Source: JBBRZF01 sp038236965 (lineage in GTDB: Bacteria > Acidobacteriota > Terriglobia > Terriglobales > Acidobacteriaceae). From it: 8,191 nt of DNA. This document shows positions 1 through 5,946 of this stretch, piece after piece. The notes under the pieces were generated by a model. The model did no database searches. It had not been told where the DNA came from and saw only the letters and a list, made by a program, of their open reading frames with translations. The stretch lies in contig JBBRZF010000159.1 in the NCBI GenBank assembly GCA_038236965.1, positions 1 through 8,191 on the forward strand. Reading direction: 5' to 3'. The stretch's first letter is position 1; each line of letters starts with the position of its first letter. A program made the translations under genes and the position numbers.

Positions 1-477
1 AAGATTGCGGGACTGCCGCAGATGAAAGTAGCGTGGCTGGCTACGAGCGGACCGGAAGCTTTGTCGCGGGAGGCATTGGCGCGGCTCGAGGTTATTGCCG
101 ACACTTACCTTTCGATGAATGCGCCGATGCAGTGGGCGCTGCCGGAACTGTTGGCATCGCGCCGTAGTTTGCAGCGGCAACTTGCAGAATGCTCGCGGGC
201 GAACTTAGAAGAACTTGACCGCCAACTCGCGTGCCAGAAACTTTGTGCGCGTCTGCGAATAGAAGGCGGATGGTACGCGATTCTGCGTGTTCCGGTCACA
301 CGCTCGGATGAAGAACTCGCCATCGCGCTGATCGAATGCGAGTCCGTGCTGGTGCATCCCGGACATTTTTACTACTTCGCTTCGGACGGGTACCTGGTCA
401 TCAGCCTGATCACGCCGGAGGTGGATTTTGCGGAAGGCGTGCGAAGGGTCGTGCGTCATGTATTGGGCAGGGGCTGA
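1..477 (+). CDS. PLP-dependent class I/II aminotransferase, C-terminal part (5' end outside window)
   Basis: This is the 158-residue C-terminal part of a fold-type-I, PLP-dependent aminotransferase, an enzyme that moves an amino group between an amino acid and a 2-oxo acid in the cytoplasm. The reading frame is open from base 1, so the ATG at 22 is internal and not the start. The first residues, KIAGLPQMKVAW, fit the family's PLP-lysine signature; the first codon would be the Schiff-base lysine, and the usual Arg that follows is a Lys. Downstream are the small-domain features GGWYAILRVP and VLVHPGHFYYF, then GYLVISLITPE. At the place where many class I enzymes have a carboxylate-binding Arg (F-x-R-I/L-S), this protein has Val. 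The TGA stop lies inside a hairpin of the following repeat. Substrate cannot be assigned; it resembles proteins often annotated as alanine or aspartate aminotransferases. Confidence 0.85.
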   Translation, partial: KIAGLPQMKVAWLATSGPEALSREALARLEVIADTYLSMNAPMQWALPELLASRRSLQRQLAECSRANLEELDRQLACQKLCARLRIEGGWYAILRVPVTRSDEELAIALIECESVLVHPGHFYYFASDGYLVISLITPEVDFAEGVRRVVRHVLGRG

Positions 478-530
478 AGCCCCGTTTCGCGAAGCTCTTT
501 TCGGCACGACTAAAGTCGTGCCCTGATACA
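466..530. repeat. Double-hairpin intergenic repeat element (REP-like)
   Basis: Two perfect stem-loops stand close together. The first, 470-483, is GGGGC / loop TGAA / GCCCC, and it contains the stop codon of the aminotransferase. The second, 503-522, is GGCACGAC / loop TAAA / GTCGTGCC, and is followed by CTGATACAAAG. From memory, paired short hairpins of this type ending in a GTGCCCTGATAC-like string are common between genes in Acidobacteriota, but copy number cannot be seen from one window. There is no T-tract, so a standard intrinsic terminator is unlikely, although the hairpins could protect the mRNA 3' end. Confidence 0.6.
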
Positions 531-695
531 AAGCTCGTTCTGAGTAAGATTGTTCTGAGTAAGCTTGTTCTGAGTAAGCTTGTTCTGAATAAGCTTGTTC
601 TGAATAAGCTTGTTCTGAGGAAGCTTGTTCTGGGGAAGCTTGTTCTGAGGAAGCTTGTTCTGAGGAAGCTTGTTCTGAGGAAGCTTGTTCTGAGT
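531..695. repeat. 15-bp tandem repeat array, 11 units
   Basis: Eleven head-to-tail units of consensus AAGCTTGTTCTGAGK occur without spacers, each carrying a HindIII-type AAGCTT core in nearly all copies. Units 1-3 end in GAGT, 4-5 in GAAT, 6-10 in GAGG (unit 7 in GGGG) and unit 11 in GAGT, so variants are clustered as expected for local duplication by slippage. Because the unit length is a multiple of three, frames stay open: the plus strand reads pentads like VLSKL/VLRKL and the minus strand reads QNKLP/QNKLT. Neither has a convincing ribosome-binding site. A degenerate AAGCTTG copy follows at 700-706. The array lies between the converging 3' ends of the aminotransferase and the hydrolase. 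Confidence 0.95.
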
Positions 696-724
696 CATGA
701 AGCTTGCCGTGAATCCTGAATAGA

Positions 725-748
725 GCTCGCCCTTAAGCTCGTCCTTAA
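725..748. repeat. 12-bp direct duplication, two copies
   Basis: GCTCGCCCTTAA (725-736) is followed directly by GCTCGTCCTTAA (737-748), with one mismatch. It lies just downstream of the 15-bp array and shares the AAGCTC-like core with its first unit, so it may be a decayed relative. No function is visible. Confidence 0.6.
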
Positions 749-763
749 AGAAGAGCCTTGGAC

Positions 764-1393
764 CTACTTCCGCAGGAACGGATTCATCTCGCGTTCTCGC
801 CCAATGGTAGTCATCTCACCGTGGCCGGGAATGACGATGGTGTCGTCTGGCAGTGCCATCACGCGGTCGTGCAGGGAATCCATGATCTTTTCGTACGAGC
901 CGCCGGGGAGGTCGGTGCGCCCGATGCTTCCGGCGAAGAGCGTGTCGCCGGCCACCAACTTCTTGTCGGCCTCAAAGTAGAGGCAGATGGAACCCTCTGT
1001 GTGTCCGGGGGTGTGAATGACCTGCGCATTCAGCGCTCCGGCCTTCACATTGTCTCCCGTAGTGACACTCTGGTCGATGGCCACGTCTTCTGGAGGCTTC
1101 ATCCCGATCCACGCCGCCTGCACGTCTAGCATCTTCAGAAGTGCCTGGTCGTTGTGGTTGAGTAGTACCGGAGCTCCGGTGAGTCGCTTCAACTTGGTTG
1201 CGCCGCCTACGTGGTCGATGTGCGCATGCGTGACGATGATCTGCTTGACCACCAGGGAGTGCTTCTTGAGCAGCGCGACGATGTCCTCGATGTCGTCGCC
1301 GGGGTCGATGACCATGGCTTCGTGCGTTGCTTCGTCGCCGACGATGGAGCAGTTACATTGCAGGGGTCCCACGGGGATCACGATATGCAGCAT
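764..1393 (-). CDS. Metallo-beta-lactamase-fold hydrolase, glyoxalase II-like
   Basis: This is a 209-residue, single-domain metallo-beta-lactamase-fold hydrolase. The metal-binding signature THAHIDH is at residues 55-61 (His56, His58, Asp60, His61), with further ligands at His131 in TPGHTEGS, Asp150 in AGDTLF and His191 in PGHGEMT. These give the full two-metal site of the glyoxalase II / YcbL group, which hydrolyses thioesters such as S-lactoylglutathione. The protein is shorter than classical glyoxalase II and lacks its C-terminal helical domain, so the substrate is uncertain; persulfide dioxygenases share the fold. The ATG start gives the typical MLHIVIPVGPLQCNC beginning. Only AGAAG touches the ATG and no spaced Shine-Dalgarno sequence is seen. 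The gene is separated from upstream secG by a terminator, so it is probably transcribed alone. No signal peptide is visible; it is likely cytoplasmic. Confidence 0.9.
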   Translation of the reverse strand: MLHIVIPVGPLQCNCSIVGDEATHEAMVIDPGDDIEDIVALLKKHSLVVKQIIVTHAHIDHVGGATKLKRLTGAPVLLNHNDQALLKMLDVQAAWIGMKPPEDVAIDQSVTTGDNVKAGALNAQVIHTPGHTEGSICLYFEADKKLVAGDTLFAGSIGRTDLPGGSYEKIMDSLHDRVMALPDDTIVIPGHGEMTTIGREREMNPFLRK

Positions 1394-1401
1394 CTTCTAA
1401 G

Positions 1402-1407
1402 TTTATA
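1402..1407 (-). promoter_or_regulatory. Possible -10 element of the hydrolase gene
   Basis: On the minus strand TATAAA ends 8 nt before the hydrolase ATG. If it is a real -10, transcription would start at or within one or two bases of the start codon, giving a leaderless or nearly leaderless mRNA. This would fit the lack of a spaced ribosome-binding site. No good -35 is seen at the expected distance, so support is weak. Confidence 0.25.
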
Positions 1408-1458
1408 TGCAGGGCGGGGAATCAGTCTGTTCGAAAGTCAGATGTTTCAACGGCAATG

Positions 1459-1483
1459 AAAAACGCCTCCCGCAGGAGGCGTT
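1459..1483 (-). terminator. Intrinsic terminator downstream of secG
   Basis: Read on the minus strand, a perfect 9-bp stem AACGCCTCC / loop TGCG / GGAGGCGTT runs directly into a T-run (GTTTTTC). It lies about 20 bp after the secG stop and ends the long minus-strand glycolysis-secG block. Confidence 0.88.
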
Positions 1484-1504
1484 GAAAGCTGAGTGATTAG
1501 CGAA

Positions 1505-1846
1505 CTACTTAGGATTCAGAGGCTGCGGCTCAGGAGCGGGTTTCTGCTGGTTCGGCGTTGTCTTTGCCGGAGCCGACGTGGAAGTGCCGCTCAGGACGGA
1601 GGACGAGATACCCGCACGGCGCGTCGCGATGATGGCCAGCCAGAATGAGCTGAGCATGAAAATCACGGCTGCATAGGTGGTGACCTTCGAAAGTGCGTTG
1701 GCCGCGGAACGGGGACCGAACGCCGTCTGGCTGCCCTGGCCGCCAAAAGCAGCGGCGATGTCGGCGTTCTTGCCGCTTTGCAGCAGAACCACCGAGATCA
1801 GGAACACGCAAACTAATATGTGAATGATCGTGATTGCAATGTACAT
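1505..1846 (-). CDS. secG: SecG, protein-export membrane subunit
   Basis: SecG is the small, non-essential subunit of the SecYEG translocon in the inner membrane; it helps SecA-driven protein export. The 113-residue length is normal. Two hydrophobic segments, about residues 4-22 and 57-75, are joined by the conserved cytoplasmic loop with LLQSGKNADIAAAFGG (21-36) and SQTAFGPRSAANALSKVT, the family hallmark. The tail after residue 85 is Pro/Ser/Thr/Gln-rich and looks disordered. The ATG start directly precedes the first membrane helix. Only a weak AAAGAG stands as a ribosome-binding site. The gene follows tpiA and the tRNA-Leu gene on the same strand and ends before a strong terminator. Placement of secG after gap-pgk-tpiA is common in bacteria. 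Confidence 0.95.
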   Translation of the reverse strand: MYIAITIIHILVCVFLISVVLLQSGKNADIAAAFGGQGSQTAFGPRSAANALSKVTTYAAVIFMLSSFWLAIIATRRAGISSSVLSGTSTSAPAKTTPNQQKPAPEPQPLNPK

Positions 1847-1890
1847 GCCAGACTCTTTCGCCGCGCGGCATAAATCAACCGCGAAAAGGA

Positions 1891-1896
1891 ACTATA
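1891..1896 (-). promoter_or_regulatory. Possible -10 element for secG
   Basis: TATAGT on the minus strand matches the -10 consensus at five of six bases and lies between the tRNA 3' end and secG. The best -35 (TTTCAA at 18 bp) is poor. The resulting leader of about 40 nt would contain the 10-bp palindrome GCCGCGCGGC (1860-1869). It would allow secG to be expressed apart from the glycolytic genes. Confidence 0.3.
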
Positions 1897-1932
1897 TTGC
1901 CACTTGTGAGGCTATTGAAACTGAAGAAGATT

Positions 1933-2017
1933 TGGTGCGGAAGGCGGGACTTGAACCCGCACGCGGTTAAGCGCCACCCCCTCAAGATGGTGTGTCTGCC
2001 AATTCCACCACTTCCGC
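1933..2017 (-). tRNA. tRNA-Leu, anticodon GAG
   Basis: This is an 85-nt class II tRNA read from the minus strand, with encoded CCA. The acceptor GCGGAAG pairs with CTTCCGC, followed by discriminator A and CCA (1933-1935). The D-arm includes TGGTGGAATTGG. The anticodon stem CCATC pairs with GGTGG (one G-T pair) around the loop TTGAGGG, giving anticodon GAG (1981-1983 on the plus strand), which reads CUC/CUU leucine codons. A variable arm with a CGC/GCG stem marks a Leu/Ser/Tyr-type tRNA. The T-arm is GCGGG TTCAAGT CCCGC. The D-arm and anticodon loop are close to those of E. coli leuU. It lies between tpiA and secG. Confidence 0.97.
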
Positions 2018-2087
2018 ACTGGCACGACCCGCTCACAACTTGGGCCGAGGTCATTCAGCTTCAAAAGAACTATTAAGAGGCAGTCAC

Positions 2088-2093
2088 AGTATA
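2088..2093 (-). promoter_or_regulatory. Possible -10 element for tRNA-Leu
   Basis: TATACT on the minus strand (five of six consensus bases) lies about 70 bp upstream of the tRNA 5' end and 84 bp after the tpiA stop. The hexamer 17 bp upstream, TAGGAA, is a poor -35. It may give the tRNA, and perhaps secG, a promoter independent of the glycolytic operon. Confidence 0.35.
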
Positions 2094-2176
2094 GCAAAGA
2101 CTCTGTGGACTTCCTAGAGGAGGCTTTGTGTTCGCCCGTTCGCTCGATGTCTGGTCGAACACCTGGCGCCGCCTTT

Positions 2177-2926
2177 CTACCACTTCACGATTTTGGCGAA
2201 TGAGTCCGGCTTCAAGCTGGCGCCGCCAACGAGGGCGCCGTCGATCTCCGATTGCGACATCAGGGAATTCGCGTTATCCGGTTTCACGCTGCCGCCGTAG
2301 AGAATACGTAGTTGCTGCGCGAATTCCTTGCCGAAAGCCTTATCGGCTTCGTGACGAATGACGCTATGCGCGTCCGCCGCCATTTCCGGCGTGGCGGTCT
2401 TACCCGTGCCGATGGCCCAGACAGGTTCGTAGGCAACCGACATCTTCGCGGCTTTGCGCGCCGAGATTCCGCGGAAGGCCAGCGAGCATTGCCGGCGCAG
2501 CACGTCTTCGGTGAGCTTGGCTTCGCGCTCTTCGAGGACTTCTCCAACGCACAGGATGGGGGCGAGTCCGGCTTCCAGCGCGACCTCCAGGCGACGGTTC
2601 ACCGTGTCGTCGGTCTCGCCGAAATACTGGCGTCGCTCGGAGTGGCCGAGGATGACGTACTCGCACCCGGCGCCGATGAGCATCGCGCCAGAAACAGCTC
2701 CGGTGAACGCGCCTTCTTTTTCCCAGTACATATCCTGCGCGCCGATGTGAACATGGGAGCCCTTGGCAGCGTCCACTGCCTTGGCGATGCAGACGTAAGG
2801 CGGACAGACGACGATCTCGTCGCGCTTGTGCCCGCTGACGAGAGGCAGGAATTCATCCATGAATTGCAGCGTTTCCGCGGGCGTCTTGTACATCTTCCAA
2901 TTGGCGGCAATGATTTTTTTTCTCAT
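2177..2926 (-). CDS. tpiA: Triose-phosphate isomerase
   Basis: TpiA interconverts dihydroxyacetone phosphate and glyceraldehyde 3-phosphate in glycolysis and gluconeogenesis; it is a cytoplasmic TIM-barrel enzyme. The 249-residue length is normal. All active-site elements are present: Asn9 and Lys11 in AANWKMYKT, electrophile His95 in GHSERR, base Glu167 in AYEPVWAIGTGKTA (catalytic loop 6), and phosphate-binding YGGSVKP (210-216) and GALVGGASL (230-238). The ATG gives the canonical MRKKIIAANWKM start. The nearest Shine-Dalgarno-like GAGGG is 12 nt from this ATG, a long gap; it is better placed for a three-codon ORF whose TGA overlaps the tpiA ATG. The gene starts 29 bp after the macro-domain gene, so they are probably co-transcribed. 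Confidence 0.97.
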   Translation of the reverse strand: MRKKIIAANWKMYKTPAETLQFMDEFLPLVSGHKRDEIVVCPPYVCIAKAVDAAKGSHVHIGAQDMYWEKEGAFTGAVSGAMLIGAGCEYVILGHSERRQYFGETDDTVNRRLEVALEAGLAPILCVGEVLEEREAKLTEDVLRRQCSLAFRGISARKAAKMSVAYEPVWAIGTGKTATPEMAADAHSVIRHEADKAFGKEFAQQLRILYGGSVKPDNANSLMSQSEIDGALVGGASLKPDSFAKIVKW

Positions 2927-2934
2927 GAGTGCAT
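2923..2934 (-). promoter_or_regulatory. Three-codon ORF overlapping the tpiA start
   Basis: On the minus strand GAGGG (2939-2943) is followed after CCCA by ATG CAC TCA TGA. The TGA overlaps the tpiA ATG in an ATGA arrangement. Ribosomes could start here and re-initiate at tpiA, which has no close Shine-Dalgarno of its own. With only three codons it may also be chance. Confidence 0.25.
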
Positions 2935-2955
2935 TGGGCCCTCAGCCCTTGTCTT

Positions 2956-3561
2956 TCAGGATTCCGTTGTTTGTATCGTATAACGCAAAGGCGGTTCCAC
3001 ACTCTGCGCCAGATCTTTTGCAGCTTGAACGTACGCATCGAAGGCCGCAGCCCCGAACAAAACGAAGCGCACTTCGCGTACTCGTTTGCAGTGAGGAAGC
3101 GATTCCGCCACCGCCCCTACAGCTACCTCAGCGGCCTGATGCAGGGGATAGCCATAGGCACCCGTGGAGATGGAAGGGAAGGCCAGGCTGTGCAGATGCA
3201 GTTGGTCGGCCGTCTGCAGCGATTCGCGATAGCAACTGGCAAGCGTTTTCGCTTCCTCGTTTCCGCTGCCGCGCCAGATAGGGCCCACGGTATGGATGAC
3301 GTATCCAGCTTTCATATTGCCGCCAGTTGTCGCTACCGCTTTTCCAGCAGGAAGGCTGCCGCGCTCGGCGATGACCTGTTTACATGCCTGCAAGATCGCC
3401 GGACCGCCCGCGCGATGGATCGCTCCATCTACGCCGCCTCCTCCCATCAGAGAGGAGTTTGCGGCGTTCACAATGGCATCCGTATCCTGCGAGGTGATGT
3501 CGCCTTCGGTAAACAACACCGAGGAGCCTTCGCCCAGCAATAACCGCACATCGTCGCGCAC
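2956..3561 (-). CDS. Macro-domain protein, probable O-acetyl-ADP-ribose deacetylase / ADP-ribosyl hydrolase
   Basis: This 201-residue protein is a single macro domain of the MacroD/YmdB type. Such enzymes bind ADP-ribose and hydrolyse O-acetyl-ADP-ribose or remove mono-ADP-ribose from acidic residues. Visible motifs are GDIT (20-23), VNAANSSLMGGGGVDGAIH (31-49), with Asn32, Asn35 and Asp45 at the usual catalytic and ligand positions, HTVGPIW (90-96), and the phosphate-loop SISTGAYGYP (130-139). The last 15 or so residues are not part of the core fold. The start is GTG; GAGG lies a few bases upstream, and the gene begins only 12 bp after the pgk stop, which supports this start and co-transcription. 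tpiA follows after 29 bp. Its place among glycolytic genes is unusual and suggests a link to NAD or ADP-ribose metabolism, but that is inference. Confidence 0.92.
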   Translation of the reverse strand: MRDDVRLLLGEGSSVLFTEGDITSQDTDAIVNAANSSLMGGGGVDGAIHRAGGPAILQACKQVIAERGSLPAGKAVATTGGNMKAGYVIHTVGPIWRGSGNEEAKTLASCYRESLQTADQLHLHSLAFPSISTGAYGYPLHQAAEVAVGAVAESLPHCKRVREVRFVLFGAAAFDAYVQAAKDLAQSVEPPLRYTIQTTES

Positions 3562-3573
3562 GCGAACCTCTAC

Positions 3574-4782
3574 CTACTTGTTGGTCAGGGCTTCCACGCC
3601 CGGCAACTTCTTGCCTTCCAGGAACTCCAATGACGCACCACCCCCGGTGGAGATGTGGGTGATGCGGTCGGTGACGCCGGCTTTGTGTACGGCCGCCACA
3701 CTGTCTCCGCCGCCCACGATCGTCGTCGCACCAGCATTATCGGCAACTGCCTCGGCAATCTTCATTGTGCCCTTGGCGAATGCGTCCATCTCGAAGACGC
3801 CCATGGGGCCGTTCCAAACGATGGTGCGTGCTCGCGCGATTTCCTGCGAGAAGAGTTCGATGGTCTCGGGTCCGATATCCAAAGCCATCCAATCAGCCGG
3901 AATCGACTCGCCGAGCGCGATGGCTTTCTTGTGCGCGTCGGCGGCAAACTTGTCCGCTACAACATGGTCCACCGGGAGCAATAGCTTGACATGCTTCTGT
4001 TTCGCTTCCGACAGCAGTTCCTTGGCGAGTTCAACCTTGTCGGCTTCGACCAGAGATTTGCCAATCTCCTGGCCTTGCGCTCTCAGGAAGGTGTAAGCCA
4101 TGCCGCCGCCGATGATGAGCGCATCCACCTTGGATATGAGGTTGCGGATGACGTTGATCTTGTCACTGACTTTTGCGCCGCCCAGGATGGCGACGAAAGG
4201 TTTTTCCGGATGCTGTATGGCTTTCCCGAGATATTCGAGTTCGCGTTCCATGAGCAATCCAGCGGCAGATTTTGCCGCATAGTGGGTGATACCTTCGGTG
4301 CTGGCGTGGGCGCGATGTGCGGAGCCGAATGCATCGTTCACGTAGTAGTCGGCAAGCTTGGCCAACTGCTTTGAGAAATTATCGTCGTTCGCTTCTTCTT
4401 CCGGATGGAAGCGCAGATTTTCCAGCAGCAGAGTCTGGCTGCGCTCGAGGTTGCCGGCCATTTCTTCCGCTTGCATGCCGATGCAATCGGGCGAAAAGCC
4501 TACGTTCTGTCCGCGCCCGATCAACTCATCCAGCATGATGCGCAATCGCTCGGCGACAGGCTTCAGACTCATCAACTGATTCGGCTTCCCCTTGGGGCGT
4601 CCGAGGTGCGAGGCCAGAATAAGCTTTGCTCCGTGACGCAGGGCGTACTCGATGGTCGGCAGCGTCTCGCGTATCCGCGTATCGTCGGCCACTCGTCCGC
4701 CGTCAAGCGGAACGTTGAAGTCCACCCGCATGAAGATGCGGTGATTGTTCAGAGGAAGATCGCGGATCGACAGTTTCGACAT
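3574..4782 (-). CDS. pgk: Phosphoglycerate kinase
   Basis: Pgk transfers phosphate between 1,3-bisphosphoglycerate and ADP, making ATP in glycolysis; it is a two-domain cytoplasmic kinase. The 402-residue length is normal for bacteria. N-domain substrate motifs are RVDFNVP (19-25), HLGRPKG (59-65), LRFHPEE (123-129) and FGSAHRAHAS (152-161). C-domain nucleotide motifs are GGAKVSDKI (201-209), WNGPMGVFE (323-331), GGGDS (357-361) and STGGGASLEFL (378-388). No key residue is missing. The ATG has GAGGG 7 nt upstream. It lies 115 bp after gap, with a strong hairpin between, and 12 bp before the macro-domain gene. Confidence 0.98.
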   Translation of the reverse strand: MSKLSIRDLPLNNHRIFMRVDFNVPLDGGRVADDTRIRETLPTIEYALRHGAKLILASHLGRPKGKPNQLMSLKPVAERLRIMLDELIGRGQNVGFSPDCIGMQAEEMAGNLERSQTLLLENLRFHPEEEANDDNFSKQLAKLADYYVNDAFGSAHRAHASTEGITHYAAKSAAGLLMERELEYLGKAIQHPEKPFVAILGGAKVSDKINVIRNLISKVDALIIGGGMAYTFLRAQGQEIGKSLVEADKVELAKELLSEAKQKHVKLLLPVDHVVADKFAADAHKKAIALGESIPADWMALDIGPETIELFSQEIARARTIVWNGPMGVFEMDAFAKGTMKIAEAVADNAGATTIVGGGDSVAAVHKAGVTDRITHISTGGGASLEFLEGKKLPGVEALTNK

Positions 4783-4850
4783 CGACTAGCCCTCGATTGC
4801 TGGTAACTGTTCAATATGATTTTAAACAGAAATGCGATTTGAAGTGGTTC

Positions 4851-4890
4851 AGCGGCCTCACTCCTCGAGACGAAAGGGAGTGAGGCCGCT
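4851..4890 (-). other. Strong intercistronic hairpin between gap and pgk
   Basis: A perfect 14-bp stem, AGCGGCCTCACTCC pairing with GGAGTGAGGCCGCT across a 12-base loop, begins 7 nt after the gap stop codon. In the direction of gap-pgk transcription the stem is followed by GAACCACTTC, with no T-run, so it is not a standard intrinsic terminator. It may be a partial terminator, an RNA-processing or 3'-end-stabilising element that makes gap mRNA more abundant than pgk mRNA. On the opposite strand it is followed by GTTATTCTT, but no plus-strand gene ends here. Confidence 0.75.
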
Positions 4891-4897
4891 GTTATTC

Positions 4898-5908
4898 TTA
4901 CAGACCTTTTTTGCCCATGAAGTCGATGAGGTCGCGAACGCGGCAGCTATAGCCCCATTCATTGTCGTACCAGGAAATGACCTTCACCAGGTTGCCGCCG
5001 ACAACGCGCGTAAGCGGGGCGTCGAAGATTGAGGAACGCGAGTCACCGCGGAAATCGATCGACACCAGTTCCTGATCGTCATATCCGAGATATCCCTTGA
5101 GCGGACCGGCTTCGCTGGCTGCCTTCATGGCGGCATTCACTTCTTCCGGCGTGCAATTCTTTTCCGTAAGAACGACGAGATCGACGCAGGAAACGTTCGG
5201 CGTGGGGACGCGGATGGCGAAGCCGTCGAGTTTGCCTTTCAGTTCCGGGATGGCCAGATAGATAGCCTTGGCTGCTCCGGTCGAGGTCGGGATCATGGAC
5301 AGTGCTGCGGCGCGCGCTCTGCGGAGATCCTTGTGCGGGAAGTCGAGAATGACCTGGTCGTTGGTGTAGGAGTGGATGGTGGTCATGGTGCCCTTGACGA
5401 TGGTGAACTTGTCGTTCAATACCTTCGCGATGGGGCCGAGGCAATTGGTGGTGCAGGAAGCGTTGGAGACGATGTGATGCTTCGCGGGGTCGTACTTGTC
5501 TTCATTCACGCCGAGAACGATGGTGATGTCCTCGCCCTTGGCCGGCGCGGAGATGATGACTTTCTTGACGGAGCCGCGCAGATGTTTTTTCGCATCTTCC
5601 GCGTTGGTGAAGTGACCGGTAGATTCGACGACGACTTGAACGCCCTGCGATTCCCAATCCAGCTTTGCCGGATCTTTTTCCGCGAAGACGCGGATCTTGC
5701 GGCCATCAACTTCGATGGAATCGCCCGAGGCGGAGATCGCGTTCGGCAGGTTTCCAAGGATGGAATCGAATTTCAACAAGTGGGCCAGCGTTTTCGGATC
5801 GGTTAAATCGTTGACCGCGACGATCTCGATGTTCTTGTCTTGAAGAGTGGTGCGCAATACGTTGCGGCCGATGCGGCCAAATCCGTTGATGCCTACCTTG
5901 ATCGCCAT
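4898..5908 (-). CDS. gap: Glyceraldehyde-3-phosphate dehydrogenase (NAD-type)
   Basis: This enzyme oxidises and phosphorylates glyceraldehyde 3-phosphate to 1,3-bisphosphoglycerate with NAD+, in the cytoplasm. The 336-residue length is normal. It has the Rossmann NGFGRIGR (8-15), Asp34 in VNDLTD (fits NAD rather than NADP use), the catalytic SNASCTTNCLGP (148-159) with Cys152, His179 in TTIHSYTND, the GAAKAI region near 211, and the C-terminal SWYDNEWGYSCR (312-323). The frame is open a further 62 codons upstream, but the start at MAIKVGINGFGRIG is chosen because it is the conserved N-terminus and GGAGG stands 4 nt before it. It is the first gene of the minus-strand glycolytic block and is divergent from the P-loop kinase gene. 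Confidence 0.98.
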   Translation of the reverse strand: MAIKVGINGFGRIGRNVLRTTLQDKNIEIVAVNDLTDPKTLAHLLKFDSILGNLPNAISASGDSIEVDGRKIRVFAEKDPAKLDWESQGVQVVVESTGHFTNAEDAKKHLRGSVKKVIISAPAKGEDITIVLGVNEDKYDPAKHHIVSNASCTTNCLGPIAKVLNDKFTIVKGTMTTIHSYTNDQVILDFPHKDLRRARAAALSMIPTSTGAAKAIYLAIPELKGKLDGFAIRVPTPNVSCVDLVVLTEKNCTPEEVNAAMKAASEAGPLKGYLGYDDQELVSIDFRGDSRSSIFDAPLTRVVGGNLVKVISWYDNEWGYSCRVRDLIDFMGKKGL

Positions 5909-5946
5909 GTTGCCTCCGGGGAGAGATGAATACACTGGTGAAAACT

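Noticed and set aside
531..695. CRISPR array
   Set aside because: The repeated units are only 15 bp, contiguous and without unique spacers, and no cas genes are near.
510..698. 62-codon minus-strand ORF of QNKLP-type pentapeptides
   Set aside because: It is the translation of the tandem array, with no ribosome-binding site before its ATG; it is kept only as an observation under the repeat.
336..719. 127-codon plus-strand ORF
   Set aside because: Its first part is an out-of-frame shadow of the aminotransferase and its second part is the translated 15-bp repeat.
1933..2017. Integration (att) site for a mobile element at the tRNA 3' end
   Set aside because: No integrase gene and no repeat of the tRNA 3' end were seen in the window.
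2128..2160. Possible tpiA terminator (TGTTCG ... CGAACA inverted repeat)
   Set aside because: The arms are only 6 bp with a 21-base loop and there is no T-run, so it is not convincing.
2312..2983. 223-codon plus-strand ORF
   Set aside because: It is antisense to tpiA, whose catalytic residues are all present on the minus strand.
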